NCBI GenBank assembly: GCA_029990175.1
Contig: JARKIP010000011.1
Span: 372,001-436,000 of the forward strand
Length of the DNA stretch: 64,000 bases
Reading direction: 5' to 3'
Origin: Petunia secreta
Taxonomy: Eukaryota > Streptophyta > Magnoliopsida > Solanales > Solanaceae
Shown: positions 61,954-64,000 of the stretch, piece by piece
Layout: every line of letters starts with the position of its first letter
Position numbering within the stretch: the first letter of the stretch is position 1
Translations under genes and position numbers: made by a program
Notes under the pieces: generated by a model
Told to the model about the DNA's origin: nothing
The model's database searches: none
Seen by the model: only the letters and a program-made list of their open reading frames with translations

Positions 61954-62015
61954 GAACTACGTAGCGACCTGATTCCTAAAAGGGGATACGTAGGCAGCCT
62001 ACTCAAGGCATGGTC
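61954..62015 (+). ncRNA. covarying four-helix RNA motif, copy A
   Basis: P1 CTACGTA (61957-61963) pairs with TACGTAG (61987-61993). P2 GACC (61966-61969) pairs with GGTC (62012-62015). P3 TTCC with GGGG. P4 GCCT (61997-62000) pairs with AGGC (62006-62009). P2 crosses P1, so the four helices form a pseudoknot order. Flanking shared words: GAACTACG, CCTGATTCC, GGATACGTAGGCA. Same order as copies B-E in element 2. Confidence 0.55.
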
Positions 62016-62039
62016 ACATCATAAGAGAATTTTATTGGA

Positions 62040-62190
62040 CACTGGGGCAGAATTTTTTGAGTTTCCCTCAAAAAATTCAAAGAGTACATTATAACACACT
62101 GGGGCAGAATTTTTGAGGGACCTCAAAAATTCTAGAGAATACAAGCAACACACTGGGCAGAAATTTTGAGCTTCCCTCAAAATTTCAAGA
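62040..62190 (+). repeat. three perfect hairpins introduced by CACTGGG(G)CA
   Basis: Stems: GAATTTTTTGAG/CTCAAAAAATTC (62050-62061, 62067-62078), AGAATTTTTGAGG/CCTCAAAAATTCT (62106-62118, 62121-62133), GAAATTTTGAG/CTCAAAATTTC (62160-62170, 62176-62186). The T run is 6, 5 and 4 long and the A run on the other arm matches each time. Loops are TTTCC, GA (opens to GGAC) and CTTCC. Period 54-57 bp. Confidence 0.8.
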
Positions 62191-62541
62191 TGAAAGATCT
62201 TTGAACAACAAATGGACATAGAGGAGATAATGTCCGAACAACACGTCACAGTCTATGATTCAATGGAACAAATTTGTATTACTCTTTAAAAATAATTTTC
62301 ACAAAACACATGCATATCCCCTTTTATTCTCCCTTTTTGCCCACAGCTCGACTAAGGTTTGACACTCGAAAAGAGAGATATTACAAAGGAAACAATTATA
62401 CAAGATGCAGCAGCAGAGTGCAGTACCACGAATGCACAAGTCAACCTCCCCCAAAAAAGTCACAATTTTTCTTTGATTGCAGATTTACACAGGTACCAAG
62501 TATACCTAACAACTCTTGAAAAGCAAAATCTATCAGATTAT
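62191..62541 (+). other. 3' UTR of element 3, between hairpins and array
   Basis: No gene or clear repeat. The plus-strand frames at 62274-62574 do not resemble a protein family. Confidence 0.45.
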
Positions 62542-63512
62542 CAGAGCATAGAATCTGCGTCGGCGGATATATAGGGTACGCATCTGTGGACACGACATCA
62601 ATTTGAAGATCATAGAATCCATGTCTGTAGATATATAGGGTCCGCGTCTGTGGACATAACATCAATTTGACAAGAATAGGATCCATATCGGTGGATGTAT
62701 AGGGTCTGCATCGGTGGACATGACAAGCATAGGATCCATGTCGGTAGATATATAGGGTCCGCAGCGGTGGACATGACATCAATTTGAGAAGAATAGGATC
62801 CATGTCGGTGGATGTATAGGGTCTGCGTCTGTGGACATGACAAGCATAGGATCCATGTCTGTAGATATATAGGGTCCGCAGCGGTGGACATGACATCAAT
62901 TTGAGAAGTACAGAATCCATGTCGGTGGATGTATAGGGTCTGCATCGGTGGACATGACAAGCATAGAATACATGTCGGTGGATATACAGGGTCCGCAACG
63001 GTGGACATGACATCAATTTGAGAAGTGTAGAATCCATGTTGGTGGATATATAGGGTCTGCATCGGTGGACATAACAAGCATAGGATCCATGTCGGTGGAT
63101 ATATAGGGTCCGCAGCGGTGGACACGATATAAATTTGAGAAGTATAGAATCCATGTCGGTGGATATACAGGGTCCACAGCGGTGGACATGACATCAATTT
63201 GAAAAGCATAGGATCCATGTCGGTGGATATATAGGGTCTGCGTCTGTGGATATGGCATCATTTGACAAGCATAGAATCCAAGTCGGTGGATATATAGGGT
63301 CCGCAACGGTGGACATGATATCAATTTGAGAGGCATAGAATCCATGTCGGTGGATACATAGGGTCTGCATCGGTGGACATGAAATATATAGAATCCATGT
63401 TGGTGGATATATAGGGTCCGCATTGGTGGACTTGACATCATTTGAAGGAGCATAGAATCTGCGTCGGCAGATATATAAGGTTCGCAGTGACGAACATGAC
63501 AACAATTTGCAA
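62542..63512 (+). repeat. satellite-like array with 117-bp higher-order unit
   Basis: Two alternating subunits, about 53 bp (CGGTGGATGTATAGGGTCTG...CATGACAAGCATAGGATCCATGT) and about 64 bp (the same with an extra CATCAATTTGAGAAG), give a 117-bp pair repeated about eight times. CATGTC and GACATG in each subunit can pair. It takes the place of the 94-bp array of element 2. Because 117 is divisible by three, all three minus-strand frames stay open for long stretches; these are artefacts. Confidence 0.88.
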
Positions 63513-64000
63513 CAGAGCAAGGTTCGAATCAGTGGGCATACCATTGGAAAGACATTTGGATGAGACATCAATCAAACAAGTATCAGACAAAACAACCCCT
63601 CGGCTCATAGGGAAGTTTACTTTATCTTTATCTTTATATCTATTGCATTAATTATATTTTGCTGCAGGGTACTCCTCGACCTCCCGACAAACTCCTGTGT
63701 TATGCTATCACGCCTGCTCTCGACATCACTACCAATTGTGCAACCGCAAAACCTCAAACACATACAAAGCAAAGCCTAACCCTACAGACAATGCCTTTTG
63801 CTACGCCCGCAAGCTACCTATCTTGCCGAGTTCCATGCTACAATTCTATACTCGCACCAGTGGTCTACCTAATCCTTCCTTGTCGATTGGGTGTCAGTTT
63901 CGTATTCCTTCCTATCCATATCCATCTGCGTCAATCATGCATATTTTCGTGCTTAATCATGCCTGTCTGCTTGAATCGTGCGCATTCATAAAACTTGCTC
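63513..64000 (+). other. end of window, element 3 3' UTR
   Basis: Unique, C-rich toward the end. No purine tract or LTR start (TGTTGACACCC) was found, so the element continues beyond the window. The frame 63659-63991 is unsupported. Confidence 0.45.

Larger units (their letters stand above)
53880..64000 (+). mobile_element. Tat/Ogre-like element 3 with gag only, runs off window
   Basis: Order on the plus strand: LTR 53880-57857, primer site 57861-57878, leader, gag 59230-61305 with one stop, four-helix motif, CTGGGGCA hairpins, 117-bp satellite-like array. There is no ORF1, and no protease, RT or integrase in the 2.7 kb after gag. It may be a gag-only non-autonomous element (TR-GAG type) or an autonomous one whose pol lies beyond 64000; the early 3'-UTR-like modules favour the first. 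It is inserted in the LTR at 52186-53879. Confidence 0.75.

Noticed and set aside
62441..63571. Four overlapping minus-strand ORFs of 125-237 codons with repeated motifs, resembling a repeat protein
   Set aside because: They exist in several frames at once because the tandem unit is divisible by three and stop-free; they lie in the antisense of a 3' UTR array.

Overview
The window looks like nuclear DNA from a dicot plant, most likely a large-genome Solanaceae such as Nicotiana. The evidence is intron-containing plant genes (an expansin-like B gene and plastid CLPR4) set among very large Ty3/gypsy elements of the Tat/Ogre lineage, plus a Copia element, LINE 3' ends, a hAT element and a MITE. 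No bacterial features, rRNA or tRNA genes were seen. All coordinates and comparisons were made by eye, without alignment software.

Layout. 1-6185: 5' part of Ogre-like element 1 on the minus strand (ORF1 cut by the window edge, leader, primer-binding site, LTR). 6186-26478: Ogre-like element 2 on the minus strand, about 20.3 kb. It has two almost identical LTRs, an ORF1 broken by one stop, gag split by a frameshift, a protease with a G-patch-like tail, a 252-nt intron whose removal keeps the frame, an intact RT-double RNase H-integrase ORF, and a 3.2-kb 3' UTR of hairpins and satellite-like repeats. 27190-34700: an array of palindromes split by a 7-kb Copia-type element with an AAAGT target duplication and only remnants of coding sequence. 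35506-37118: expansin-like B gene, four exons, minus strand. 41442-45683: CLPR4, seven exons, minus strand; its largest intron holds an L1 3' end nested in an RTE-like 3' end. 46270-46595: MITE. 48420-48999: a dead MAPKKK-like kinase copy. 51347-52159: hAT element with an 8-bp duplication. 52186-53879: LTR related to element 1, interrupted by element 3. 53880-64000: a plus-strand Tat/Ogre-like element with LTR, primer-binding site, gag without pol, and a 3' region of structured repeats; it runs off the window.

How the parts work together. The two host genes are ordinary and unrelated. Elements 2 and 3 differ in sequence, and element 3 shows no pol. Yet both carry the same order of non-coding modules after their last ORF: a 60-72 nt motif with four covarying helices in pseudoknot order, then hairpins introduced by CTGGGGCA, then a long tandem array. 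This shared 3' architecture, present in five copies of the main motif, is the best candidate here for an undescribed functional RNA system.
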